Below, piece after piece: positions 15,957-23,384 of a DNA stretch of 39,792 nt. A model generated the notes under the pieces. The model made no database searches. It was not told the DNA's origin and worked only from the letters and a program-made list of their open reading frames with translations. The stretch covers positions 139,925 through 179,716 of the forward strand of contig NZ_AOJK01000041.1 in the NCBI RefSeq assembly GCF_000336875.1, written 5' to 3'. The stretch comes from Halorubrum californiense DSM 19288. GTDB taxonomy: Archaea; Halobacteriota; Halobacteria; Halobacteriales; Haloferacaceae. The position numbers and the translations under genes were made by a program. The stretch's first letter is position 1. Every line of letters starts with the position of its first letter.

Positions 15957-16583
15957 TCAGTCGTCCACCGGCGGGTCCGCCAGCCACGCCTCGATGGCGC
16001 CGGCCATCGCGCCGCGCCGGTGGATCGTCCCCGCCTCGGGATCGACGACCGTGCTCTCCGTGCCGGGCGTCTCTCCGCCGTCGATTACGGCGTCCACGCC
16101 ATCGCGGATCCGGTCGTCGAGGTCGGCCGGGTTCGTGACGCTACCGGTCCCGGAGACGTTGGCGCTCGTCGCGGTGAGCGGCCCGGTCTCGGCCAGTAGC
16201 GCCCGCGCGAGGTCGTGGTCCGGCACGCGGATCCCGACGCGGTCGCGCCCGGCGGTGAGCGCGTCGGGAACCCGGTCGCCCCGCTCGACGACGACGGTCA
16301 CCGGGCCGGGGAGGAACGCCCGCGCGAAGGCGACCGCCAGCTCTGTCGGCCGGGTGTAGCGGAGCGCGTCGTCGACGCTCGCGACGCCGAGCGAGAGGGG
16401 GTTCGACCGGTCGCGGCCCTTCAGCTCGAAGGCGCGCTCGACGGCGGCCGCGTGGAGCGCGTCCGCGCCGAGCCCGTACACCGTCTCGGTCGGGTAGACG
16501 ACGAGGTCCCCGCGGTCGACGGCGGCGGCCGCCGCGCGCAGCTCGTCGGCTCGGTCCGAATCGTCGCTCGTGTCGGCTGTCAC
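15957..16583 (-). CDS. sua5: L-threonylcarbamoyladenylate synthase (Sua5/YrdC/TsaC)
   Basis: A 208-residue enzyme that makes threonylcarbamoyl-AMP from Thr, bicarbonate and ATP for the universal t6A37 tRNA modification. Conserved motifs are VYPTETVYGLGADA (about 31-44), KGRDRSNPLS, the LPGPVTVVV loop, TSANVSG, and GTESTVVD. It is the single-domain (YrdC/TsaC-length) form with no Sua5 C-terminal domain. The start is GTG at 16583; CCTTTTTCAAC lies about 25 nt upstream and supports it. Partner KEOPS genes are not in the window. Confidence 0.94.
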   Translation of the reverse strand: MTADTSDDSDRADELRAAAAAVDRGDLVVYPTETVYGLGADALHAAAVERAFELKGRDRSNPLSLGVASVDDALRYTRPTELAVAFARAFLPGPVTVVVERGDRVPDALTAGRDRVGIRVPDHDLARALLAETGPLTATSANVSGTGSVTNPADLDDRIRDGVDAVIDGGETPGTESTVVDPEAGTIHRRGAMAGAIEAWLADPPVDD

Positions 16584-16709
16584 GGTCGTCCGTTCGACGC
16601 GGAGTTGAAAAAGGGTGACGAGTGGGTGCGCGGCGCTCGCACCGCCGCGGGCGGTCGCGATCGCGCGAGCGGGCGACGGGCAGTGATCGCGGCAGTCGGC
16701 GACGGCCGG

Positions 16710-17219
16710 TCAGTCGACAAGGTCGGCGACCGCGTCGCCGATCGCCTCTGAGTCGGGGAACTCGGGGTGTTCGCTCGCGACCCACGCGTGTTCGACGGTG
16801 CGGTCGGCGTCGAGGAGGAAGACGGCCGGGCGGCTCTCCGTGATCCCCGTCATCCCGTCTATCTCGTGTGCGAGGCCGTACTCCTCGATCACGTCAGCGC
16901 CCGGGTCCGAGAAGATCCGGACGCCGTCGCCGCGCTCGGCGAGCAGGCGCTTGTGGGCGTACGGCGTCGAGATGGAGACGCCGAGGACGTCGACGTCGTC
17001 GCTCCACCCGTGGTCGTCGACCGTGTTGTAGAGGTACGTCCCCTGGAAGGCGCCGTCCATCGGGTGGAACAGCAGCAGGGTCGGCCCGTCGACGACGTCG
17101 GCGAGCGCGCGGTCCTCCCAGTACTCGCCGTTCACGAGCGGGCGGGTGAAGTCGGGCGCCGTGTCGCCCTCGTCGACGTGGTCCGTCTCGGGTAAGGAGA
17201 CGACGTCGAAGTCGACCAT
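16710..17219 (-). CDS. Peroxiredoxin-fold protein lacking all cysteines
   Basis: A 169-residue thioredoxin-fold protein of the AhpC/TSA type: GDTAPDFTRPLVNGEYW, TLLLFHPMDGAFQGTYLYN, VLGVSISTPYAHKRLLAERG, FSDPGADVIEEYGLAHEIDGM, RPAVFLLDADRTVEHAWV. In peroxiredoxins the loop after LLLFHP normally carries the peroxidatic Cys; here it reads MDGAFQGTYL and the whole protein has no Cys. The ATG at 17219 has a good Shine-Dalgarno (GGAGGT) formed within the last codons of the upstream glutaredoxin gene, whose stop lies just before it, so the pair is translationally linked. It is probably not a thiol peroxidase; a scaffold, carrier or substrate-binding role is possible. Confidence 0.85.
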   Translation of the reverse strand: MVDFDVVSLPETDHVDEGDTAPDFTRPLVNGEYWEDRALADVVDGPTLLLFHPMDGAFQGTYLYNTVDDHGWSDDVDVLGVSISTPYAHKRLLAERGDGVRIFSDPGADVIEEYGLAHEIDGMTGITESRPAVFLLDADRTVEHAWVASEHPEFPDSEAIGDAVADLVD

Positions 17220-17220
17220 C

Positions 17221-17481
17221 TCAGGCACCTCCCTCGCCGTAGGTCCCTTCGAGGTACTCGACGATGTTCGCGCTCTCGGACATGGTGACGCCGGTCTCGC
17301 GGTCGACGATCGCCGGGACGCTCCGGGCGCCGGAGACGCGCTTGACGACGTTGCGCTCGGAGTGCATCGGCTCGACGTACCGGGAGCGGTACTCCAGGTC
17401 GAGCTCGTTCAGCGTCCGGACCACGCGCTCGCAGAACGGACACGCCTGGAGCCGGTACAGGGTGATCTGTGGCTCGCTCAT
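17221..17481 (-). CDS. Glutaredoxin
   Basis: An 86-residue glutaredoxin: LYRLQACPFCERVVRTLNEL with the dithiol CPFC at residues 14-17, the cis-Pro loop SVPAIVD, and the C-terminal SANIVEYLEGTYG. It would reduce disulfides or mixed low-molecular-weight thiol disulfides in the cytoplasm; haloarchaea use gamma-glutamylcysteine instead of glutathione. The ATG at 17481 is supported by CGATTACCCG about 28 nt upstream. Its TGA lies one base before the ATG of the peroxiredoxin-like gene. Confidence 0.93.
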   Translation of the reverse strand: MSEPQITLYRLQACPFCERVVRTLNELDLEYRSRYVEPMHSERNVVKRVSGARSVPAIVDRETGVTMSESANIVEYLEGTYGEGGA

Positions 17482-17688
17482 GTCTCCGGATTCGCCCGCA
17501 AGACGGGTAATCGTGTCGGCAGCGGCACGGGCATCGTGTCGGCAGCGGCACCCTCGGAGACGGGTTCGGTGAGCGGCGAGCGGTGCGCGTCCCAGCGAGT
17601 CTCGACACGCGCCGCGGCGACTGGCGGGGCGCTTCGAGGGTAGTCGAAGGGAACGCTTTAATCGCGGGCCGACGGAAGACAAACGAAT

Positions 17689-19113
17689 ATGGGCTTGTCG
17701 TCTAGCGCGCCGGTGGTCGATGTCCTTCAAGTACCGATGCCGGGCGACGGGGTTATCACCGCCCTCGGCGTCGTCGCGATCCTCTTCTTGGTCGGGCTCT
17801 CGGCGTTCTTCTCCTCGTCCGAGATCGCGATGTTCTCGCTGCCGCAACACCGCATCGACAGCCTCGTCGACGAGGGAGTGACGGGGGCGAAGACGATCCG
17901 CGAGATGAAACAGAACCCCCACCGGCTGCTGGTGACGATCCTCGTCGGCAACAACATCGTCAACGTGGCGATGACCTCCATCGCCACCGCGCTGTTCGGG
18001 ATCTACCTCTCCCGCGGCCAGTCCGTGCTGGCGACGACGTTCGGGATCACGACGCTCGTGTTGATATTCGGCGAGAGCGCGCCCAAGTCGTACGCCGTCG
18101 AGAACACGGAGTCGTGGGCGCTCCGGATCGCCCGCCCGCTGAAGGCCTCCGAGTACGCGCTGTACCCGCTCGTCGTCCTCTTCGACTACATCGTCAAGGG
18201 GGTCAACAGCATCATCGGCGGCTCGGCGGCCATCGAGTCAACGTACGTCACCCGCGACGAGATCCAGGACATCATCGAGACGGGCGAGCGCGAGGGCGTC
18301 ATCGAGGAGGAGGAACGGGAGATGCTCGACCGCATCTTCCGGTTCAACAACACCATCGCCAAGGAGGTGATGACGCCGCGGCTCGACGTCACCGCCGTCG
18401 CGAAGGATGACTCCGTCGAGGAGGCGATCGAGACGTGTATCCAGGCCGACCACGAGCGCGTCCCCGTCTACGAGGGGAACCTCGACAACATCATCGGCGT
18501 GGTGACGGTGCGCGACTTGGTCCGCGAGCTGCGCTACTCCGAGGGGACGCCCTCCTTGGAGCGGGTGGTCAAACCGACGCTCCACGTCCCCGAGTCGAAG
18601 AACGCCGACGAACTGCTCGCGGAGATGCAGGACAACCGCCTCCAGATGGTGACGGTCATCGACGAGTTCGGGACCACGGAGGGGATCATCACCCTCGAGG
18701 ACATGGTCGAGGAGATCGTCGGCGAGATCCTCGAAGGCGACGAGGAGGCCCCGGTGGAGTTCGTCGACGAGAACGTCGCGGTCGTCCAGGGCGAGGTGAA
18801 CATCGACGAGGTGAACGAGATCCTCGGGATCGACCTCCCCGAGGGCGAGGAGTTCGAGACGCTCGCCGGCTTCGTCTTCAACCGCGCCGGCCGCCTCGTC
18901 GAGGAGGGCGAAGAGATCGAGTTCGACGAGATCCGGATCCGCATCGAGCGCGTCGACAACACTCGGATCATGTCGGCGCGCGTCACCGTCCTCGACGGCG
19001 GCGCCGCGGCGGCAGACTCGAGCGCGCCCGTGGAGACGACCGACTCGACCGACGGGGACGCGGCGGTCGAGGCGGACGGCGACGGCGAACCCGCGCAGAA
19101 CGACGCGGAATAG
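17689..19113 (+). CDS. CNNM/CorC-type transporter (DUF21, CBS pair, CorC_HlyC)
   Basis: A 474-residue membrane protein often called hemolysin-family. Order: DUF21 membrane domain (about 20-190) with SAFFSSSEIAMFSL and VGNNIVNVAMTSIATALF, then a CBS pair (about 226-345: EVMTPRLDVTAVAKD, VPVYEGNLDNIIGVVTVRDL, TVIDEFGTTEGIITLEDMVEEIVGEI), then a CorC_HlyC domain (about 350-435), then a low-complexity acidic tail. Relatives are Mg2+ (and possibly Na+) transporters or regulators gated by nucleotide at the CBS pair. The ATG at 17689 has CGCTTTAATCG about 30 nt upstream. The 207-bp gap before it holds only this promoter and the divergent glutaredoxin promoter. Confidence 0.92.
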   Translation: MGLSSSAPVVDVLQVPMPGDGVITALGVVAILFLVGLSAFFSSSEIAMFSLPQHRIDSLVDEGVTGAKTIREMKQNPHRLLVTILVGNNIVNVAMTSIATALFGIYLSRGQSVLATTFGITTLVLIFGESAPKSYAVENTESWALRIARPLKASEYALYPLVVLFDYIVKGVNSIIGGSAAIESTYVTRDEIQDIIETGEREGVIEEEEREMLDRIFRFNNTIAKEVMTPRLDVTAVAKDDSVEEAIETCIQADHERVPVYEGNLDNIIGVVTVRDLVRELRYSEGTPSLERVVKPTLHVPESKNADELLAEMQDNRLQMVTVIDEFGTTEGIITLEDMVEEIVGEILEGDEEAPVEFVDENVAVVQGEVNIDEVNEILGIDLPEGEEFETLAGFVFNRAGRLVEEGEEIEFDEIRIRIERVDNTRIMSARVTVLDGGAAAADSSAPVETTDSTDGDAAVEADGDGEPAQNDAE

Positions 19114-19150
19114 GACGCGGAATACGACGTTTTCGGAGCCCGGAGCGATT

Positions 19151-19603
19151 GTTTATAATCGGCTGATGGTGATTTAGCCGCGACTACCGCCAAAGCCTCA
19201 GTCGCTCGGCTATACGTGATTGACCACGGAACGATAGACACCACCTCCAAAGCCCCAGCCCTGAAGCCGGCGCAGGCGACGTAAGCACCGCAGCGAAGGA
19301 GTGAGCAGCGCGAGCGACTGATCGAGGCGCGCAACGAGCGTGCGCCGGCTTCGCGGCTGCCCGTTTGAGTCCCGCCCCGCACGGCACCGCACCTCACGCC
19401 TCCCCAGCCTCGTCGCCCGCTGCTCGCGGTTTCACCGCTCGCAATCGAGGTGCTCGCTTCGTCGCCGGCGCTTCGCGCCGGCTGCTTGAGGGACCTGCGG
19501 TCCCTCTCGGCTCGCACCTCGCACCGCTCGCGACTCCCTCGCGCGTGCTGGTTCGCGCCCTTCGGGCGCTCACAGGCACGCGCCGCCGCAGTTCCGTTTA
19601 TAA
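19151..19603. mobile_element. Palindrome-rich non-coding insert flanked by an 8-bp direct repeat
   Basis: The 558-bp gap between convergent genes (19113 plus, 19672 minus) has no credible gene. GTTTATAA at 19151-19158 recurs at 19596-19603, enclosing 437 bp. Inside are perfect hairpins: GCCGGCGC-TTC-GCGCCGGC (19464-19482), GAGGGACC-TGC-GGTCCCTC (19488-19506), GCGCCC-TTC-GGGCGC (19555-19569), and CGGCT..AGCCG near 19160-19180. Two diverged copies of CCAAAGCCyCAGyC occur near 19190 and 19247. The short open frames here are Arg/Ala-rich and look non-coding. It resembles dispersed intergenic repeats I associate with Halorubrum-type genomes; a small non-autonomous element is the best guess. Confidence 0.55.
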
Positions 19604-19671
19604 AAATCGTCGAATAATCCGGTTCCGTCTCTCTCTCGCCTCGCTTCAACCCGGCTGTCCGCGCACCGTGT

Positions 19672-20403
19672 TTAAACGGCGTACGCGCGGGCGGCCGCCA
19701 CGAGCGCCTTCCGGTAGTCGCTCTCGGAGGGGTCGTGGCCGAGGTCGAGGAACCTATCTTTGAACGCGTCGACGTCGACGGCGTCCGTGTCGCTCCCGGC
19801 CGCGCGCGCGAGGTCGTAGATCCGGTGGTCGGGGCCGGCGATGTCGTGCCGCTCCACGAGCGCGAGCGCGAACGCGGCGTTGACGGCGGTTATCTCCGGG
19901 TCGGCGCCGGCCGTCACCGGCGGCGAGCCGGTGCGCGACACGTCGGGGCGGTCCGCGACCGCGGCCGCCAGCGTCGATTCGAGGAAGCCGAGCAGCTTGT
20001 CCGCGGGCGCCACCGAGAGCGTGATGTCGTCGGCGTAGATGTCTTTCATGTGGTTCGCGATCTGGTAACAGTGCGCGAGCTTGCGACGCTCGACCTCTTC
20101 GCCGGAGAGCCCGAGGTACAGCGCTTCCTCCGTCGACTGGAGGTGCGAGGGGTGTCCCTCCTCGTACCGGGCCATGTGCGCGAGTTCGTGGATCGCCAGT
20201 TCGCGCGCCATCGCGCTCGTGGCGGCCCGCCGCGAGACGTTCAGGACGTGGTGGTCGTCGTAGTGGCCGGCCCAGGTCCGCTCGTCCGGGTCATCGCGGA
20301 CCACGACGCGGACCGGCGCCTCCACGGAGCGCTCGGTCTCGAAGAGGTCCGCGGCGCCGAGAAACGGGTCGGGGGGAACGTCCCCCTGAACGCGAAGATC
20401 CAT
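19672..20403 (-). CDS. DUF5781-like protein with an HExxH motif
   Basis: A 243-residue protein: MDLRVQGDVPPDPFLGAADLFETERSVEAP, then ARELAIHELAHMARYEEGHPSHLQSTEEA, where HELAH (around residues 72-76) is an HExxH zinc-metallopeptidase signature with a downstream Glu as a possible third ligand. A Cys-His pair (LAHCYQIANHMKDIYADDI) follows. No signal peptide, so it would be cytoplasmic. It fits haloarchaeal DUF5781 from memory. The ATG at 20403 has GACTTACCGC about 28 nt upstream. Peptidase activity is inferred only from the motif. Confidence 0.83.
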   Translation of the reverse strand: MDLRVQGDVPPDPFLGAADLFETERSVEAPVRVVVRDDPDERTWAGHYDDHHVLNVSRRAATSAMARELAIHELAHMARYEEGHPSHLQSTEEALYLGLSGEEVERRKLAHCYQIANHMKDIYADDITLSVAPADKLLGFLESTLAAAVADRPDVSRTGSPPVTAGADPEITAVNAAFALALVERHDIAGPDHRIYDLARAAGSDTDAVDVDAFKDRFLDLGHDPSESDYRKALVAAARAYAV

Positions 20404-20544
20404 GTGTACAGTTCACACGGGAGGCGGCGGTAAGTCTCTTGCGCTCGTGGAACCTCGGGTCGCCCGCGCGCCGGAGACATGTCGACGCCGTGACCCCGCC
20501 CGCCCCGGCGTACGCTTTTGAGCCTCCTCTCCGAATCCAGACCC

Positions 20545-21618
20545 ATGCGCATCTACGCGGCCTACGACGACGGGCTCCGGATCGTCGACCCCGCGACCGG
20601 CGCGGTCGAGACGCGCCTCTCCGGTCAGCGCGTCGAGTGCCTCTCCGTCGCGCGCGGCGAGGCCGCCGCCGACGCGGACGGCGCGGCCGCCCCGCCGCGC
20701 GTCCTCGCGGGGACGTTCGACGCGGGCCTGTTCCGCTCCGCCGACGGCGGGAGCCGGTTCGCGTGCGTGGCTGCCTCGACGCTCGGCCCCGACGGGTCCG
20801 GCCCGGACGCGGTGACCGCGGTCGCGACGAGCCCGCACGACCCCGAAGTCGTCTGGATCGGCACGGAGCCCTCGCGGGTGTACCGCTCCGCGGACGGGGG
20901 CGAGACGGCCGAGCGCGTCGGCGGGCTGACCGACCTCCCCTCCGCCGACGAGTGGTCGTTCCCGCCGCGGCCCGACACCCACCACGTCAGGTGGATCGAG
21001 CCCTCCCCGGCCGACCCGGAACGGTGGCTCGTCGGCATCGAGGCGGGCGCGCTCGCCCTGACGGCCGACGGCGGCGAGACGTGGACCGACCGCCCGCCGG
21101 GGTCGCGCCGCGACACCCACGCGATGGCGACGCACTCCGACGCGCCCGACCGCGTCTACGCCGCCGCCGGCGACGGCTTCGCCGAGAGCGACGACCGCGG
21201 CGACTCGTGGCGCGTCCGCGACGCCGGCCTCGACCACGGCTACGTCTGGGGGCTCGCGGTCGACCCCGGTGACCCCGACACCGCCGTGGTCAGCGCGGCA
21301 GAGAGCGCGACGGCCGCCCACCGCCGCGGTGAGGCGCACCTGTACCGCTACCGTCGCGGCGGGGAGGAAGGAGGCGAAGAAGAGGTGGAGGCACCGGGGT
21401 CGACGGGCGACGCTGGCGGATTTGAGCGCCTCGACGACCGCGGGCTCCCGACCGGCGAGGGAACGTATCGAGCGGTCCTCGCGACCGGGCGGTCCACCGG
21501 CGAGATCTGGGCGCTCTCGAACCAGGGGCTCTTCGTGACCCGCGACGCTGGCGACTCCTTCGAGCAGGTCCCGGTCGATCTCCCCGACCGAGCGGCGCGG
21601 GCGCTGGCGGTCGCTTGA
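20545..21618 (+). CDS. BNR/Asp-box beta-propeller protein
   Basis: A 357-residue protein with repeated Asp-box motifs: RSADGGSRF, RSADGGETAERV, LTADGGETWTD, ESDDRGDSWRV and VTRDAGDSFEQV. The spacing of these S/T-x-D-x-G-x-x-(W/F) turns implies a six- or seven-bladed propeller like those of sialidase- or Ycf48-like proteins. There is no signal peptide, so it is probably cytoplasmic. The ATG at 20545 (MRIYAAYDDGLRIVD) is supported by CGCTTTTGAG about 28 nt upstream; an in-frame start at 20518 overlaps that box. Ligand unknown. A Glu/Gly-rich insert (GGEEGGEEEVE) near 275-290 is low complexity. Confidence 0.87.
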   Translation: MRIYAAYDDGLRIVDPATGAVETRLSGQRVECLSVARGEAAADADGAAAPPRVLAGTFDAGLFRSADGGSRFACVAASTLGPDGSGPDAVTAVATSPHDPEVVWIGTEPSRVYRSADGGETAERVGGLTDLPSADEWSFPPRPDTHHVRWIEPSPADPERWLVGIEAGALALTADGGETWTDRPPGSRRDTHAMATHSDAPDRVYAAAGDGFAESDDRGDSWRVRDAGLDHGYVWGLAVDPGDPDTAVVSAAESATAAHRRGEAHLYRYRRGGEEGGEEEVEAPGSTGDAGGFERLDDRGLPTGEGTYRAVLATGRSTGEIWALSNQGLFVTRDAGDSFEQVPVDLPDRAARALAVA

Positions 21619-21671
21619 GCAGCGAGCGAGGCGAAAAGAGGCGCAACCCGGTCGGACGCTGCCGAGCGCGG

Positions 21672-22391
21672 TCAGTCCCGGACGGCGCCGACGATCAGGT
21701 AGACGACCGGCGTGTCGATGAGGGCGATGGCGAGCTTCAGCAGGTACTGGCCCAGTCCGAGCGCGAGCAGCGCCGGCGGGTCGAACACCGGCCCGATCCC
21801 GAGCAGGAGCGGGGCGGCGTAGAAGGCGACGCCGACGAAGATGGCGGTGTCTATCGCTTGGCTCGTGGCGGTCGAGCCGATGTTGCGGAGCCACAGCATC
21901 CCCTCGCCCGTGCGGTCGCGAATCGCGTGGAAGACGAACACGTCCCAGTTCTGGCTCACGACGTACGCCAGCAGGCTGCCCGCGACGATGTTCGCCGCCG
22001 GGCCGAGCGCCGTCTGGAAGGCGGCGGACACCTCGGGGTCGACCCCGGGCGCCGCGAGCGTCGACCACACCAGCGCCAGCACGATGAAATTCGCGAGGAA
22101 CGCGACGTTGACGACCACCTGCGTCGCCCGCCGGCCGTACAGCTCCGCGTAGCAGTCGGAGGCGAGGAACGTGAGCGCGTACGCGAGCGCGGCGCCCGGC
22201 AGCAGAATCTCCGCGCCGACCACCGGCAGCGAGAACGGGAGCGGCAGCGCGAGCACCTTCGCGGCGGTGAGCTGCGCGGTCCCGAGCGCGACCGTGAACA
22301 GCGTGATGAGCGCCACCGCCGCGACCGCCGACCGGTCCAGCGGGTCGGTCCGGAAGGGGCCGGCCTCGCCGGCCGCCGTCCGACTACTCAT
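21672..22391 (-). CDS. yhhQ: Queuosine-precursor transporter (YhhQ/VUT family)
   Basis: A 239-residue membrane protein with about six helices. Family motifs: GTAQLTAAKVLALPLPF, SDCYAELYGRRATQVVVNVAF, QNWDVFVFHAIRDRT, and RNIGSTATSQAIDTAIFVGVAF. Bacterial YhhQ/QueT-type proteins import preQ0/preQ1 or related 7-deazaguanines; in a haloarchaeon the product would feed archaeosine in tRNA. The ATG at 22391 lies inside the 3' end of the ribbon-helix-helix gene (8-bp overlap), so the two are coupled. Confidence 0.9.
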   Translation of the reverse strand: MSSRTAAGEAGPFRTDPLDRSAVAAVALITLFTVALGTAQLTAAKVLALPLPFSLPVVGAEILLPGAALAYALTFLASDCYAELYGRRATQVVVNVAFLANFIVLALVWSTLAAPGVDPEVSAAFQTALGPAANIVAGSLLAYVVSQNWDVFVFHAIRDRTGEGMLWLRNIGSTATSQAIDTAIFVGVAFYAAPLLLGIGPVFDPPALLALGLGQYLLKLAIALIDTPVVYLIVGAVRD

Positions 22392-22614
22392 CGGTCTCCT
22401 CCGCCGACTCGCTCGTCTCCGAACCCGCCGCGGTCGACGCGGAATCGTCGTCGAGCCGGTCGTGGCGGGCGTCGATCTCGTCGAGCAGGTCGAGGTTCTT
22501 CCGGATCGACGCGCGCACCGCGTCGCTGCGGTTCACGAACTTCCCGTCGTCGCCGACGTGTTCGTCGAGGTCGGCGAGCAGCTCCGCCGGGATCTCGACG
22601 CTTATCTTGGGCAT
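22384..22614 (-). CDS. Ribbon-helix-helix DNA-binding protein
   Basis: A 76-residue CopG/Arc-type protein: PKISVEIPAELLADLDEHVGDDGKFVNRSDAVRASIRKNLDLL has the beta strand followed by two helices of the RHH fold; the tail is Ser/Glu-rich. It overlaps the start of the transporter gene, so it may regulate its own operon, although many RHH proteins of this kind are antitoxin-like. No toxin gene is adjacent; the co-encoded protein is a transporter. A repeated ATTATC-GAGG element lies 36-56 nt upstream of its ATG. Confidence 0.9.
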   Translation of the reverse strand: MPKISVEIPAELLADLDEHVGDDGKFVNRSDAVRASIRKNLDLLDEIDARHDRLDDDSASTAAGSETSESAEETDE

Positions 22615-22644
22615 ACTCGCGTCGTGGACGCCGGGTAGGGATGA

Positions 22645-22670
22645 ACGTTATTATCCGAGGATTATCGAGG
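22645..22670. promoter_or_regulatory. Candidate promoter and RHH operator
   Basis: ATTATCCGAGG (22650-22660) is followed at once by ATTATCGAGG (22661-22670), a near-perfect direct repeat; the centre also reads ATCC-GA-GGAT, a short dyad. On the minus strand the same bases give GATAATAACG, a TATA-like box about 35 nt before the RHH gene start. RHH proteins commonly bind such short tandem sites, so autorepression is plausible. Confidence 0.45.
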
Positions 22671-22733
22671 GAGTACAGGGATGCTCGGCTCGACGGTCGG
22701 CCGCGCTCAGCCACGCCACCCGCCCGCCCCGAA

Positions 22734-22767
22734 CTCGTAAACCGCTACGTTGAAGTGAGTTTACGAG
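22734..22767. promoter_or_regulatory. BirA-type biotin operator upstream of bioY
   Basis: CTCGTAAAC (22734-22742) and GTTTACGAG (22759-22767) form a perfect 9-bp inverted repeat with a 16-nt centre. The arms correspond closely to the bacterial and archaeal BirA box consensus TTGTAAACC...GGTTTACAA. The site ends 11 nt before the bioY ATG and covers the place where a leaderless TATA box would lie, so binding of BirA-biotinyl-AMP would block transcription of bioYMN. Confidence 0.75.
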
Positions 22768-22778
22768 ACCGTTCAGGC

Positions 22779-23378
22779 ATGGCAACGAACACGGAGTCCG
22801 TCGACCTCGTCGGCGACGAGGCGGCGACGAACCTCGCGCGCGCCGCGCTGTTCGCGGCGCTCGTCGGGGCGTTCGCGTACGTCTCGTTCCCGAACCCGCT
22901 CTCGGCGGGGGTGCCGATCACACTCCAAGTCCTCGGCGTGTTCCTCGCGGGGATCATGCTCGGCCCGGTGTGGGGATCGCTCTCGATGGTCCTGTACCTC
23001 GCCGCCGGCGCGGTCGGCGCGCCGGTCTTCTCCGGCGGCACCGCGGGGCTCAGCTACCTGATCGCCAGTCCGACGCTCGGATTCCTCTGGTCGTACCCCT
23101 TCGCCGCGGCGGTGATCGGACTCGTCGCCCACCGCGGGACGAGCCTCTCGGACGTCGACGCGGTCCCGACGCCGGTGCTCGTGGGCGCGATGGTCGTCGG
23201 GACCGCGATCATCTACGGGTTCGGCACGGTCGGCTTCGCGGTGATACAGTACGACCCGTGGTACGCGTCGCTGTGGCAGGCGTTCGTCGTCTCTTCGCTC
23301 GCCTTCGTCCCGGTCGAGGCGGTCAAGATCGCCGCCGCCGTCGGCATCGTGAAGAACGACGCGATCGCGGCGGCCTGA
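22779..23378 (+). CDS. bioY: Biotin ECF transporter substrate-binding protein BioY
   Basis: A 199-residue S component with about six helices that binds biotin in the membrane. Family motifs: ALVGAFAYVSFPNPLSAGVPITLQVLGVFLAGIMLGP, WGSLSMVLYLAAGAVGAPVFSGGTAGLSYL, SPTLGFLWSYPFAAAVIGL. The ATG at 22779 (MATNTESVDL) is preferred; in-frame sequence upstream includes the operator. First gene of bioYMN; the ATPase gene follows after 6 bp. Confidence 0.95.
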   Translation: MATNTESVDLVGDEAATNLARAALFAALVGAFAYVSFPNPLSAGVPITLQVLGVFLAGIMLGPVWGSLSMVLYLAAGAVGAPVFSGGTAGLSYLIASPTLGFLWSYPFAAAVIGLVAHRGTSLSDVDAVPTPVLVGAMVVGTAIIYGFGTVGFAVIQYDPWYASLWQAFVVSSLAFVPVEAVKIAAAVGIVKNDAIAAA

Positions 23379-23384
23379 GTCGAC

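Noticed and set aside
19184-19667. Short open frames in the gap before the HExxH gene
   Set aside because: They are Arg/Ala/Ser-rich, overlap each other on both strands and cross the hairpins; no start signals or domains support them.
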